Source: Mycobacterium palustre (GTDB taxonomy: Bacteria > Actinomycetota > Actinomycetes > Mycobacteriales > Mycobacteriaceae). From it: a stretch of 64,000 nt of DNA. Positions 8,460-17,561 of the stretch are shown in pieces. The DNA lies in the NCBI RefSeq assembly GCF_002101785.1, contig NZ_LQPJ01000107.1, forward strand, positions 46,424-110,423, written 5' to 3'. The translations under genes were made by a program, and so were the position numbers. Below the pieces are notes generated by a model. The model was not told where the DNA came from. It worked only from the letters and a program-made list of their open reading frames with translations, and did not search any database. Every line of letters starts with the position of its first letter. Position 1 is the first letter of the stretch.

Positions 8460-9985
8460 TTCGACGAACCGCAACTTCCGTCCGGATACGATTCCGTTCG
8501 CAGCAAGTGCTTTTGGACCTTCCCTGCTCCGTTACGCGGGATGGCCGCAAACACGAACTCGCGCGGGATCTTGTAGTCGGCGATCCGCGAGGCGCAGTGC
8601 TGCCTGATCGAGACCGGCGTGAGGTCGGACCCCTCGACCGTGGTGAGGAACGCAACGACCGTCTCGCCCCACTCCGGATTCGGGCGGCCGACCACCGCGA
8701 CGTCGGTCACATCGGGGTGATCGGCGATGGCCTGCTCGACTTCCGCCGAGTACACATTGCGCCCCCCGGTGATGATGACGTCTTTCAGTCTGTCGACCAG
8801 GCGCATAGCGCCGTCGTCATACACATGCATCAAGTCACCCGTATGCAGCCAGCCGTCGCGCATCACCTCCCGAGTGGCTTGCGGTTGGTTCCAGTAACCC
8901 TTGGTGATGGCTTCGCCGCGAAACACGAGTTCTCCAACGTGACCGGGAGGCGTGTCGTTACCGTGCTCGTCGACGACACGCGCCTGAACGAAGGGCTGCG
9001 CGAGATGGCCCGATGACAGCGGCCGAGACCGCACCTGGTCCATCGTCGAGTAGATCCCGGTTGGTCCGGCTTCGGTCTGCCCGCATTGCTGGAAGAAGGA
9101 CACGCCCGGAAAAGCTGCTAACAACCGCTCGATGGCCGCCGCGGGCATCGGGGCGGCACCGAATACTCCGACGCGCCAGGACGCCATGTTGCAGCTGTTG
9201 CTCTCATAACACCGCAGGATCTGCTGATACATGGTCGGAACAGCGAAAAGCCAGTTGACGCTGTGCCTTTCGATCGTTGCCAGCACAGAACCCGGGTCGA
9301 ACTTCGGGACGACGATGTGGGTGCCACCCAGCAGGGTCGTCGCGTTCAAGAAGGTCATCCCCCCCGAGTGATACATCGGTGCCAAGTGCAGGTAACGATC
9401 GCCGTCGCGCAGACCCAACGAGACGATCTGGGCCATTGCCGCCCATACGGCGCGGTGGTGGTCCAGGAGTACACCTTTGGGCTTTCCGGTGGTACCGGAG
9501 GTGTAGAGGATGAATGCGTCGTCGTGCTCGACGGCGCGATCCTCACGCACCGCATCGCCATGTCCGCCGGCGAGCAGATCGGGATGGGCCGTCGACGGCC
9601 CCAGGGAGAGCAGCGTGGTGGATGTCGCCTTGCCGCCTGCGGCCTCGGCCAGCTGGGAGTGGCCCGGCGTGAACGCCAATACGGAGCTGCCGGAGTCGTC
9701 CAGGATATAGGCGAGCTCCGGTGCGGCCAATCTTGTGTTGACCGGCACGATGATCGCACCGAGCCGCGAGGCGGCGTGGCAGGCGATGATGAACTCCGGC
9801 GAGTTGGACGACAAGATCGCGATCCGATCGCGTTTCCGCAGGCCGAACGCTTCCAGGGCCGATGCGGCCTCGGCGATCTCCGTCTCGAGTTCGCGCCATG
9901 TCCAACGCCGCTCGCCGGTAACGATCGCCTCGCGTTCGCCAACCCGCTGCGCGTTGAGCAGCGCCGTCCCTCCGATGGTCGGCAT
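8456..9985 (-). CDS. Acyl-CoA synthetase (FadD-like, AMP-binding)
   Basis: This 509-aa member of the ANL superfamily activates a carboxylic acid to acyl-AMP and then acyl-CoA. Motifs are in order: YTSGTTGKPKG (161-171), QCGQTEAGPTG, GWLHTGDL, KDVIITGGRNVYSAEVE, and a C-terminal GAGKVQKHLL with the adenylation Lys. The start is the ATG at 9985. The 98-bp AT-rich gap to the acyl-CoA dehydrogenase upstream could hold its own promoter. Together with the dehydrogenase and two LLM oxidoreductases on the same strand it forms a lipid-degradation block. The chain type cannot be judged. Confidence 0.9.
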   Translation of the reverse strand: MPTIGGTALLNAQRVGEREAIVTGERRWTWRELETEIAEAASALEAFGLRKRDRIAILSSNSPEFIIACHAASRLGAIIVPVNTRLAAPELAYILDDSGSSVLAFTPGHSQLAEAAGGKATSTTLLSLGPSTAHPDLLAGGHGDAVREDRAVEHDDAFILYTSGTTGKPKGVLLDHHRAVWAAMAQIVSLGLRDGDRYLHLAPMYHSGGMTFLNATTLLGGTHIVVPKFDPGSVLATIERHSVNWLFAVPTMYQQILRCYESNSCNMASWRVGVFGAAPMPAAAIERLLAAFPGVSFFQQCGQTEAGPTGIYSTMDQVRSRPLSSGHLAQPFVQARVVDEHGNDTPPGHVGELVFRGEAITKGYWNQPQATREVMRDGWLHTGDLMHVYDDGAMRLVDRLKDVIITGGRNVYSAEVEQAIADHPDVTDVAVVGRPNPEWGETVVAFLTTVEGSDLTPVSIRQHCASRIADYKIPREFVFAAIPRNGAGKVQKHLLRTESYPDGSCGSSN

Positions 9986-10083
9986 GAGGTGCCCTCGCCT
10001 ACATTCCGTATTATTGATACCGACGATTTCAAATATAAAGCTTGTTTTTGCGGCAGTCGACTCCCCGTGTGTCGCACGCCGCC

Positions 10084-11256
10084 TCAGTACGAACGCGGCA
10101 AGCCCAGAGCGTGCTCGGCCACGAAGTTAAGAATCATCTCCTTCGACACCGGCCCCATATTGAGCATCCGAACCAACCAGAAGTACGGTGCGAGCTGGTA
10201 TTCGTAGGTCACACCGTTTCCGCCATGCACCGCGACAGCAGCGTCCAGTGCTTCCAGCCCCGCGGCCGCACCAAGGTATTTCGCGGTGTTGGCGAGCTCC
10301 CCGACCTCCGCTCCGCTGTCGTAGAGCGCGCAGGCACGGTCGGTGACGAGTTCGGCGGCCTGCAGGTGGATGTGTGCGGCCGCCAGCGGATGAGCCACGG
10401 CCTGGTGCGCACCGATGGGCGTGTCCCACACCCGTCTTTGGTTCGCGTAGTCGACCGCCTTGGCCAAGGCGTAGCGTCCGATTCCGGTACATAACGAACT
10501 CGCGAGGATGCGTTCGGCATTGAGTCCGGTGAAGGCCACGGCAAGTCCCTTGTTGACCGCTCCGATCAGGTTCTCGGCCGGCACTTCGACATTGTCGAAG
10601 AAGACCTGGTGACTTTTGTCCGGTTGGTTCATCACGGTGCGGATCGGTGTCCAGGAGAGCCCGGGAGAATCTTTGTCGACCATGAACACCGACAGCTTCC
10701 CGCGTCCGCTGGCCTCGTCCAGGCTGGTCCGCGCGACCACCATCACCCACTGAGCCGACTCCATACCGGTGATGAACACCTTCTGACCGTTCAGAACGTA
10801 GCGGTCACCTTCGTGCCGGGCGGTCGTGGAGATCCGGTGCGCGTTCGAGCCGGCATCCGGTTCGGTGATGGCGAAGGACAGCCGGACATCGCCGCTGGCG
10901 ACGCCGGGCAGCCAGCGTTCCTTCTGCTCGTCGTCCGCGCTGCGGTCCAAGATCGTGCCCGTCACACCGGATGAAAACAGCATCGACTGCATCGGACAGC
11001 CGGCGATGGCCGTCTCGCGGACGACGATCGCCAGCTCGCCGAGACCCAGCCCGCCGCCGCCGTACTTCTCGGGCAGGTGGACGCCCAGATATCCGTTGCT
11101 GCCCAATACTTTCCACAGCTCCGCACAGTTGCCGCCGTCGTCGACCTGTTGCTGGTAATAGGCGGGCCCGAATTTGGCTGCGATACCGCCGACCGCTTCG
11201 CGGATCGCGCGATGATCGGCCGTTTCCTCCAGGACGGTGCCGGTTTGTACGGCCAT
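10084..11256 (-). CDS. Acyl-CoA dehydrogenase (FadE-like)
   Basis: This 390-aa protein has full acyl-CoA dehydrogenase architecture. SFAITEPDAGSNAH (about 127-140) and GQKVFITGMESA bind flavin and substrate, and VHGGNGVTYEY lies near 350. The SD-like AAGGGAGA precedes the ATG. Where medium-chain enzymes carry the catalytic Glu in YEGT, this protein reads NMGPVS, so the base must lie elsewhere or the reaction differs. The sister gene at 20184 has the same replacement (KFAPVS), and both end LGLPRSY. It probably oxidises the CoA ester made by a neighbouring ligase. Confidence 0.88.
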   Translation of the reverse strand: MAVQTGTVLEETADHRAIREAVGGIAAKFGPAYYQQQVDDGGNCAELWKVLGSNGYLGVHLPEKYGGGGLGLGELAIVVRETAIAGCPMQSMLFSSGVTGTILDRSADDEQKERWLPGVASGDVRLSFAITEPDAGSNAHRISTTARHEGDRYVLNGQKVFITGMESAQWVMVVARTSLDEASGRGKLSVFMVDKDSPGLSWTPIRTVMNQPDKSHQVFFDNVEVPAENLIGAVNKGLAVAFTGLNAERILASSLCTGIGRYALAKAVDYANQRRVWDTPIGAHQAVAHPLAAAHIHLQAAELVTDRACALYDSGAEVGELANTAKYLGAAAGLEALDAAVAVHGGNGVTYEYQLAPYFWLVRMLNMGPVSKEMILNFVAEHALGLPRSY

Positions 11257-11295
11257 GGTCGGTCTCCCTTCTCGTAGAACAGTCAGCCCTCGGGT

Positions 11296-12210
11296 CTAAA
11301 AATCGTGGACTTTCGCCAACACATCCCTCGCGAGAGTCTCGATGATCCGGGTGCGATGCTCGCCGGATTGCGCGGCGATCTGGATCAAGACGGAGTCCAC
11401 CCCCGCTTCTTTGAACTCAGCCAGCCGTTCGGTAACCGTGTGCGGGTCGCCGAGCAGCAGGTACCGGTCGGCCAATCCCGAGAAATCCTGTCGATAGGCG
11501 GCGCTGACTGTCGCGATGCCGGTGGTGCTTGCCCACGACGAGTCTTGGTCGACGGCCGTCCAGGCGAACAGCGCCGCCGACACCGCATCCTCGCGGCGCC
11601 CATGCTCGATTGCTGCGGCACGAACCCTGGCCAGCCCGCGGCGCACCTGCTCGGGTTCGACCATGTACGGCATCCACACGTCGGCGTACCGCCCGGCGCG
11701 GCGAAGTGCGCCATTCTTCCTTCCGCCCAACCAGATCCGCGGACCGCTGGGCCGAGGCGGCGGCGGATCGAGCGTGATGCCCGACAGCGCGGCGAATTCG
11801 CCCTTGAACGTCACCGGGCCGCCGGTGAAAAGCCGGCGAACGATCTCGAGTCCCTCGTCGAGGCGACGAAAGCGCGTGACCGGGTCGACGCCGGCGGCCG
11901 CGAACTCGGGTGGATACTCGCCGCCGGCGCCGACGCCCAACTCGAACCGGCCACCCGAGATGCAGTCGATGACGCTGGCCATTTTCGCCACCAACGCAGC
12001 CGGATAGAGGGGTAGCAGTGCGATCGACGTGACCAGACGGATCCGCGACGTCACCGCCGCGGCCGCGGCCAACATCGCGAACGAGTTCGGCGTCGGTCCG
12101 TGGAAGGACAGATGTTCGCCACAACCGAGGAGGTCAAACCCGAGCTCTTCGGCGCGGCGTGCTTCGGCCACCACGGTGGCCGGATCATCGGCGGTGATCC
12201 CCACTTTCAT
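11296..12210 (-). CDS. LLM-class flavin/F420-dependent oxidoreductase
   Basis: The ATG at 12210 (MKVGITADD) gives 304 aa; a GTG at 12252 would add 14 residues. The TIM-barrel pattern of luciferase-like monooxygenases is clear: EELGFDLLGCGEHL, then SGGRFELGVGAGGEYPPEF (about 90-110), then RIWLGGRKNGALRRAGRYADVW. Such proteins use FMNH2 or, often in mycobacteria, F420H2. It is on the same strand as the LLM gene at 12272 and lies 61 bp from it. An AACGATCGTT palindrome sits 85 bp upstream. The substrate is unknown. Confidence 0.85.
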   Translation of the reverse strand: MKVGITADDPATVVAEARRAEELGFDLLGCGEHLSFHGPTPNSFAMLAAAAAVTSRIRLVTSIALLPLYPAALVAKMASVIDCISGGRFELGVGAGGEYPPEFAAAGVDPVTRFRRLDEGLEIVRRLFTGGPVTFKGEFAALSGITLDPPPPRPSGPRIWLGGRKNGALRRAGRYADVWMPYMVEPEQVRRGLARVRAAAIEHGRREDAVSAALFAWTAVDQDSSWASTTGIATVSAAYRQDFSGLADRYLLLGDPHTVTERLAEFKEAGVDSVLIQIAAQSGEHRTRIIETLARDVLAKVHDF

Positions 12211-12271
12211 CCTGACCGCGTCCCTACCGTCACGCTCGGCCGCATTGTGCACGCCGCCTTAGCCGCAGTGG

Positions 12272-13513
12272 TCATCTGATGGCTCCTGGTGCGGAACGAT
12301 CGTTAGCATACGGCTGGGTCCGGCCGACGCCGTCGATCGTCAAGGTCGCCGATGCCGGGTCGCGCCCCTTGAGAATTGCACAGACCTCGACGGCGCGCCG
12401 GCTCGCATCCGAGGCCTCCTCGGCGTTCATCACGAACGGCAACACGTCGGCCATCATCGTCCACGTCACACCAGCGTCGACGTACGCCTGCAGTTCCGCG
12501 GCGACCTTTTCCGGGGTGCCGATGAAGAAACACTTTTCGATGGTCTTGCGCGGGATGCCAGCGGTCACCTCCTCGACTTCTGCGGCCGACCACTGCACCG
12601 GCAGCAGTTTCATCGCATAGTGCCAATCCCGCGGCATCAGCGGTTCGATGCCCTCCTTGTCCCAATCGGACTGGTTAATCCGCCCGAACACCGCAGCCAG
12701 CCAACGGATCAGCGGGTTGCTCATCGCTGCTTCGACCAAGTCCTCGCGGCCTTCGTCGTGCAGGATCAGCAGGGGCCACAGGCCGAAATCGAATGCCTCC
12801 GGGTCACGGCCCTTGCTGTCTAGAGTCTGCTTCAGCTTCGAGATCTCTTCCCCCGCATGGTCGGCACTGGTCCAGACGCTTGGCGCGATGGTCGCGAAAC
12901 CATCGGCATATGTGGTGGTCAGGTCGATGATCTTCGGACCACCGCCGAGGCCCCACACCCGCGGACGGCGCCCCTTTGAGCCGCCGATCCAGGCGTTGTC
13001 GAAGTTCCACCTGTTTCCCTTCAGGGTGACAGGGCCGTCGGAATTCCAGAATGCCTCCATGTAACGGAAGTGGTCTTCGAGCGAGCTGAGTCCCTGGGAT
13101 CTCTTCCAGCCGAATGGCTTACACTGCTTGAGCTCGCCTGCCCCCAGCTGCAGGATCGGTGCGCGCCTGCCTGCGAGGTTGGAGATGGTCAGCATTGTCT
13201 GCATCAATTCGGCGGGTCCGCGGCGAATCGCATCACTGCTGATGCACATGCCCAAGTCGGGCGTGGCGTAGGCGCCGACGGCACCGAGGGCGAATTGGTC
13301 GGGAAATGAGTCGATATCGGGCAGCGCATTCGCCAGCGGCGTGACTTGGGGATTCCACATCTCCGGCGGCCACCAGCTGGTCAGCTGATCCCAGAGGTGG
13401 GCGTAGTCGACGACGCCCGTAGCCTCCAGGCCCTTGACCCGGTCGACGAACGTCGCCAACGCCATGTGGCGGCTCGCATCGACAACAATGGCGGTCTCGA
13501 CTCGTTGAGGCAT
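12272..13513 (-). CDS. LLM-class oxidoreductase resembling phthiodiolone ketoreductase
   Basis: This 413-aa protein reads like the mycobacterial phthiodiolone/phenolphthiodiolone ketoreductase (Rv2951c type). Similar parts are the ILQLGAGE..Q.KPFGW region, FWNSDGPVTLKGN, RRPRVWGLGGGPKIIDLTTTYADGF, and the C-terminal FFIGTPEKVAAELQAYVDAGV. Rv2951c reduces a keto group on a long lipid using F420. That comparison is from memory and only suggests a lipid keto substrate. The C-terminal codons for NDRS contain an AACGATCGTT palindrome that may serve the next gene. The 5' side faces a 546-bp gap. Confidence 0.8.
   Translation of the reverse strand: MPQRVETAIVVDASRHMALATFVDRVKGLEATGVVDYAHLWDQLTSWWPPEMWNPQVTPLANALPDIDSFPDQFALGAVGAYATPDLGMCISSDAIRRGPAELMQTMLTISNLAGRRAPILQLGAGELKQCKPFGWKRSQGLSSLEDHFRYMEAFWNSDGPVTLKGNRWNFDNAWIGGSKGRRPRVWGLGGGPKIIDLTTTYADGFATIAPSVWTSADHAGEEISKLKQTLDSKGRDPEAFDFGLWPLLILHDEGREDLVEAAMSNPLIRWLAAVFGRINQSDWDKEGIEPLMPRDWHYAMKLLPVQWSAAEVEEVTAGIPRKTIEKCFFIGTPEKVAAELQAYVDAGVTWTMMADVLPFVMNAEEASDASRRAVEVCAILKGRDPASATLTIDGVGRTQPYANDRSAPGAIR
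12295..12304. promoter_or_regulatory. AACGATCGTT palindrome (exact copy)
   Basis: An exact 10-bp palindrome lies inside the last codons of the LLM gene 12272-13513 and 85 bp upstream of the next gene (start 12210). It is one of five exact copies in the window. Because it is in coding sequence here, chance is a real alternative. Confidence 0.4.
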
Positions 13514-14059
13514 CTTCGTCTCCTACCCACCGGGGGTCGATTGATCAGACCTGATCGAGCGCGGCGAGGCGCAAGTCGCGCGACCACCGGTGTCGACCAT
13601 CCCGAGCTGTTTATTCCGGATAAGTTGTTGCACAACGGTCCTGCCGGTTCTACCGGCGCTGCGGCGGTAGCCGCCCGTGGCGGATCGGCTATCGACGCAA
13701 CTCGTCGACGATCCGACACTCATGGACCCACTACGCGCAACATTGATGATTGCTGACTCCGCCACTATGAACGATCGTTCACGCGTTGTCAATCTTTTCC
13801 CTTGCACACTTCAACGGCTCTAACGGGGGTGGCGGCAGTACCAACAGATCATTCCCCGCGCGGTCCGGGATCTTCGTGAAGTTCTCTCCTCAATCCCGCG
13901 CGACAAGGGCGAAATCGCATAAAAATTCCGCTTCACGGGCCAGGCGCCGCGTGAGGGTCGCGTGACTGGCCGCTGCTTGCCTCTCCGCCAGATTCGGCGC
14001 GATCGCGGAGGCCGCATCGCTGCGCTTTTTCCCGCCCTCAGCGTAGCCATGGCTTCGCC
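13514..14059. other. 546-bp intergenic stretch, no gene recognised
   Basis: No convincing coding sequence is seen on either strand. It separates the divergent LLM gene (start 13513) and the aldehyde dehydrogenase. The only clear element is the perfect palindrome at 13768-13781. The part next to 14059 would be expected to encode the missing start of the aldehyde dehydrogenase but shows no such homology beyond a few residues. Confidence 0.6.
13768..13781. promoter_or_regulatory. TGAACGATCGTTCA perfect palindrome
   Basis: This is a perfect 14-bp palindrome with the recurrent AACGATCGTT core, intergenic, 255 bp upstream of the LLM gene and 279 bp upstream of the aldehyde dehydrogenase. It probably binds a dimeric repressor of the TetR type. 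The spacing of the AAC and GTT half-sites (4 bp) differs from the KstR motif as I know it (2 bp). Confidence 0.6.
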
Positions 14060-15487
14060 GTGGCCCGCAGGCTGCGCGTTGCTCAGCCGGCCTGGGCGGC
14101 GATGGGTTTCCAGGCCCGCCGCGTTTGGCTGGAGCGCTTCCGGGATTGGATTCTGGACAACGAGGATCGCCTACTGCGGCTGGTGCAGGACGAGACGGGC
14201 AAGACCTGGGGGGACCTACCGATCGGTGAAATTGTCGCGTCGGTCGACGTGCTGAACTATTGGGCCCGCAACGCCGAGAAATTCCTGGCGCCGGAGAAAG
14301 CCCGCCCGCACAACGTGATGATGGCGACCAAGCGGATGCGGGTCACCTATCAGCCCCACCAACTCGTCGGCTCGATCACCCCGTGGAACGCCCAGCTCGC
14401 TATGCAGATGCTCGACATTCCGGCCGCGCTGATGGCCGGCTGCGCCGTGCTCACCAAGGCCTCTGAGGTGACACCACTGGCCTGGGCCGCGGCGGTCGAC
14501 GGTTGGAAGGAGATCGGCGCCCCGGATGTGCTCGACGCGGTGACCGGGCGCGGCGAGGCGGGCGCGGCCGTCGTCGATGCCGTCGACATGATCCAGTTCA
14601 CGGGCAGCGTGGGGACCGGCCGGCGCATCGGCGTGCGCGCAGCCGAACGGATGATCCCCTGCTGCCTGGAACTGGGCGGAAAGGACGCGATGATCGTCCT
14701 GGCCGATGCGGACATCGATCGCGCGGCCAAGGCCGCGGTGTGGGGCGGCTTCTACAACGCCGGCCAGATCTGTGTCTCCATCGAGCGCGTTTACGTCGAA
14801 GCCCCGGTGTACGACGAATTTGTCGCCAAAGTCGTCGAGTTGACCCGCAAGCTCCGCGTCGGCACCGATGCCCCCAACAGCTACGACGCCGACATCGGAG
14901 CCGTCGCCACGCCCGACCAGCTGTCGATCATCGAGCGTCACGTCGCCGATGCCGTCGCCGGCGGCGCGACCGTCGCCACTGGCGGCCGCAGGGTTCCCGG
15001 GCCGGGACTCTTTCACCAACCCACCGTGCTGCTCGGCGTCGACGAGTCGATGGCCTGCATGAGGGAGGAGACGTTCGGGCCGACGCTGCCGATCGTCAAG
15101 GTCGCCGATGCCGACGAAGCTGTGCGGCGCGCGAATGACTCGGAGTTCGGACTCGCCGCCAGCGTGTTCACCCGCGACCATGCCAAAGGCCGGGCAATTG
15201 CGGAACGGGTCGACTCCGGTTCGGTCAACGTCAACAACGTGATGACCAATGTGTTCCAGTTGCCGGTGCCGTTCGGCGGTCGCCGCAGTTCCGGTTTGGG
15301 TGCCCGCCACGGCGGCGCTGAGGGCATCCGCAAATATTGTTGGCAGAAGTCGATCATCGAGGAGCGCTTCAACCTGCCCTCTGAGATCTATTGGTACCCA
15401 ACCAAAGCGCGCAACATCCGCTTGATGACCCGCGCGGCGCGGTTGCTGTCGGCCGGCGACTGGAAGCGCCGCCTGCACCGGCGCTGA
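14060..15487 (+). CDS. Aldehyde dehydrogenase, N-terminus shortened
   Basis: The open frame gives 475 aa from a GTG. The NAD-dependent aldehyde dehydrogenase core is intact: ITPWNAQL (catalytic Asn), TKASEVTPL (Lys), FTGSVGTGRRIG, ELGGKDAMIV (general-base Glu) and NAGQICVSIERVYV with the nucleophile Cys, plus EETFGP near the C-terminus. It resembles GabD2-type semialdehyde dehydrogenases. The first about 40-50 residues usual for the family are missing: the protein begins at the VAQPAWAA helix. It is either a truncated gene or one with an unusual start, so function is uncertain. The Rieske and P450 neighbours downstream are broken. Confidence 0.65.
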   Translation: MARRLRVAQPAWAAMGFQARRVWLERFRDWILDNEDRLLRLVQDETGKTWGDLPIGEIVASVDVLNYWARNAEKFLAPEKARPHNVMMATKRMRVTYQPHQLVGSITPWNAQLAMQMLDIPAALMAGCAVLTKASEVTPLAWAAAVDGWKEIGAPDVLDAVTGRGEAGAAVVDAVDMIQFTGSVGTGRRIGVRAAERMIPCCLELGGKDAMIVLADADIDRAAKAAVWGGFYNAGQICVSIERVYVEAPVYDEFVAKVVELTRKLRVGTDAPNSYDADIGAVATPDQLSIIERHVADAVAGGATVATGGRRVPGPGLFHQPTVLLGVDESMACMREETFGPTLPIVKVADADEAVRRANDSEFGLAASVFTRDHAKGRAIAERVDSGSVNVNNVMTNVFQLPVPFGGRRSSGLGARHGGAEGIRKYCWQKSIIEERFNLPSEIYWYPTKARNIRLMTRAARLLSAGDWKRRLHRR

Positions 15488-15592
15488 TCAGCGATTCGTG
15501 GGCGCATCCGAGCCCGAATGCGGCACCATCTGTAGCCATGTGGCACAGCAGATCACCGGGTCGGCCGGACACGGCGCCGCTCGACGGAGTTA

Positions 15593-16150
15593 CGGGTGAT
15601 GGTGGTCGAGGCCGCCGAAAACGCGTTCAGCCAGCTCGGATACAAGGGCGGCATGATGGCCGGCATCGCCGAACGAGCCGGGGTCACCGGGTCGGAGGTG
15701 ACCCGGCACTTCGCGACGAAGGCTGAACTGTTCGCCAAGGTGATGACCAAACCGCTGCTGCAGTTCATCGACGAGTGGACGCGCCGCTTGACCAGCCGGC
15801 TCGACGGCGAGCCCACCGAGCCCGAACTGGTCTATGAGAGTTCATCTCCGATCTCTACCGCAACAGCCGCGCCCACGTAGGTGCGCTGCGGCTGCTGATG
15901 TTCTCCGACGAGCACCTCGATCCCCTAGTGCGGCAACTGGTTTGGGCAACCCTGAACGAGGGCCTAGACGCTGTGCTGGAGATCGCGAACCGTGAGATCG
16001 GCTCACATGGCTACCCGACCCGTCATGTCGACGTGACCGTCCGGGCGCTCATCAGCATGGTGCTGGGCTACGTGACCTTGGACCCGGCCCTGTTGCAGAC
16101 CGCGACGACGGACGACGACGAGGTCGCAGTACCCGACGTCGTATTGGCAG
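15593..16150 (+). pseudogene. TetR regulator, frameshifted
   Basis: The N-terminal part from about 15593 (RVMVVEAAENAFSQLGYKGG, then MAGIAERAGVTGSEVTRHF) is a TetR helix-turn-helix. After LVYE near 15836 the frame is lost, because GAGAG is out of phase. It continues in another frame as FISDLYRNSRAHVGALRLLMFSDEHLDPLVRQ, the expected ligand domain. The 3' end runs straight into Rieske oxygenase coding sequence with no gap, suggesting a deletion joined the two. The product cannot be full length. Confidence 0.75.
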
Positions 16151-17318
16151 ATCGCCTTCTCCGGCGACGTGGCCAGGGGGTCCGTGATTCCACTGCGGGT
16201 TCTCGAGCACGACGTCGTCCTGTGGCGCGACTCGGGCGGGACACTGCATTGCGCGGCCGCTCACTGCCTCCATCTCGGCGCCAACCTCGGGTTCGGTGGC
16301 GAAGTGGTCGGTGACACCCTGCGCTGCCCGTTTCACGCCTGGCGCTACAACGGTGACGGGAAGGTCGTGCACGTGCCGGGCCTCACCGAGGCGCCGAAGA
16401 CCAAGGCGTGTCTGCCGACGTATCGGGTGATCGAGCGCTACGGGACCGTCTTCTTGTGGAATGGCCCTGAGCCGGCCGACCACGAGCTGCCCGACTTTCT
16501 GGCCGACGAGGGCATCGACGAGGAGTCAATCGTCTTCGAGCATGTCCGGTACAAGCTGCCCTTCCCGGCCAAGTGGTTCGTCGAGAATCTGCCCGACTCA
16601 GCCCATTTCGCGGGGCTCCATCGGTTGGGGTCCTGGGGCGACACCGAGGTTCTTTCCAAGTCGGACACCCGAATCGAGTACATCTGTCACTTCTACGGCC
16701 GGGCGCCCTATGTCGGATGGCAGGACCTCAAGCGCAGCTACCAGCGCGGCGAAATGTGGGGGTGTCCGATGCCGCCGGCGGCGACTTCCATGCCACGACC
16801 TACGGCGGTGGTCTGCACCTGATCGATCTGACCACGTCGCCGCCGGAGCTGGCGGAAAGCCGCGCCAAAGTGACTGCGCGTCTGCCGCGGGCCATGATCA
16901 CGCTCACCGAGAAGATCAACGATCTCAGCGACAGCGCGCGGCTGATTCTCAGCTTCACGCCGGTCGACGCCGACAGTCACATCGTCTACCTGACGATGAT
17001 CGTGCCGAAGTCAAGAACCCGGCGTTGCGCCTGATCGGTCGCCCGATCGTGCGGTCGTTGTTGGTGCGGCGCAACTGGTTTGCCATCATGCAGGACACCG
17101 CGTTGATGATCCATCGGCAGGAGCCCGAGCACCCGGCATACAACCGGTTCGATCGCGGCCTGGTGAAGTTCCGCCGCTTCTGGGACAGCCGACTCCTGGA
17201 CCGCAGCCTGTGGGCCGGGGACAACGTGCACAGCGCCGGCGCCCGCGCGGGCTGCGCCTGGCCGGACGACCCAACCAGGACGGCGAACGGTAACGGAGCG
17301 GCAGGGGGCGCGCCGTGA
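16127..17318 (+). pseudogene. Rieske non-haem iron oxygenase (KshA-like), frameshifted
   Basis: The Rieske [2Fe-2S] site is seen as HCLHLGANL...CPFHAW and the mononuclear iron site as ENLPDSAHFAGLH, as in 3-ketosteroid-9-alpha-hydroxylase oxygenases. Homology starts at QYPTSYWQIAFSGDVARG near 16127, upstream of the first usable GTG at 16169. The frame shifts near 16757, continuing as DFHATTYGGGLHLIDL, and again near 17010, continuing as AEVKNPALRLIGRPIVR. Three reading frames are therefore needed for one protein. Loss of its start region coincides with the junction to the TetR remnant. Steroid hydroxylation is only a family hint. Confidence 0.8.
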
Positions 17319-17497
17319 ACCGCGTCCGCGTCGGTAAGGTCGTCATCCCGCTGGCGGCGAGCGTCACGGGCTGGCAGGTTTACCGCCGGCACCGGCGCCG
17401 CCAGCTGGTACTGATGCCCAAGGGAATCAACGCGGCACACGGAATCACGATGCGCAGCACCATCAAGGCGGCCCGGCCGACCTCGGTAGGCCGCTGA
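17315..17497 (+). CDS. Small basic protein of unknown function
   Basis: A 60-aa frame starts at a GTG overlapping the stop of the Rieske remnant, with a purine-rich GGAGCGGCAGGGGG upstream. It is very basic (an RRHRRR cluster after a hydrophobic stretch IPLAASVTGW) and has no recognised family. The coupled start favours a real gene; the length and the decayed neighbourhood argue against it. Confidence 0.3.
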   Translation: MNRVRVGKVVIPLAASVTGWQVYRRHRRRQLVLMPKGINAAHGITMRSTIKAARPTSVGR

Positions 17498-17561
17498 GCG
17501 GCAACCACTTTGGGCGCAGGCCAAACCGACCCCGACCGATATCTGAACGGAACAACCGACA

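Noticed and set aside
9390..9930. AACGATCGC-like words inside the ligase gene
   Set aside because: They lack the right half of the palindrome and are explained by codons in a GC-rich gene.
13768..13781. Possible KstR operator
   Set aside because: The KstR motif as I know it has AAC and GTT two bases apart; here they are four apart, so it is treated as a different regulator's site.
13514..14059. Short open frames in the 546-bp gap
   Set aside because: All are under 100 residues, Arg/Ser-rich, without start signals or recognisable domains.
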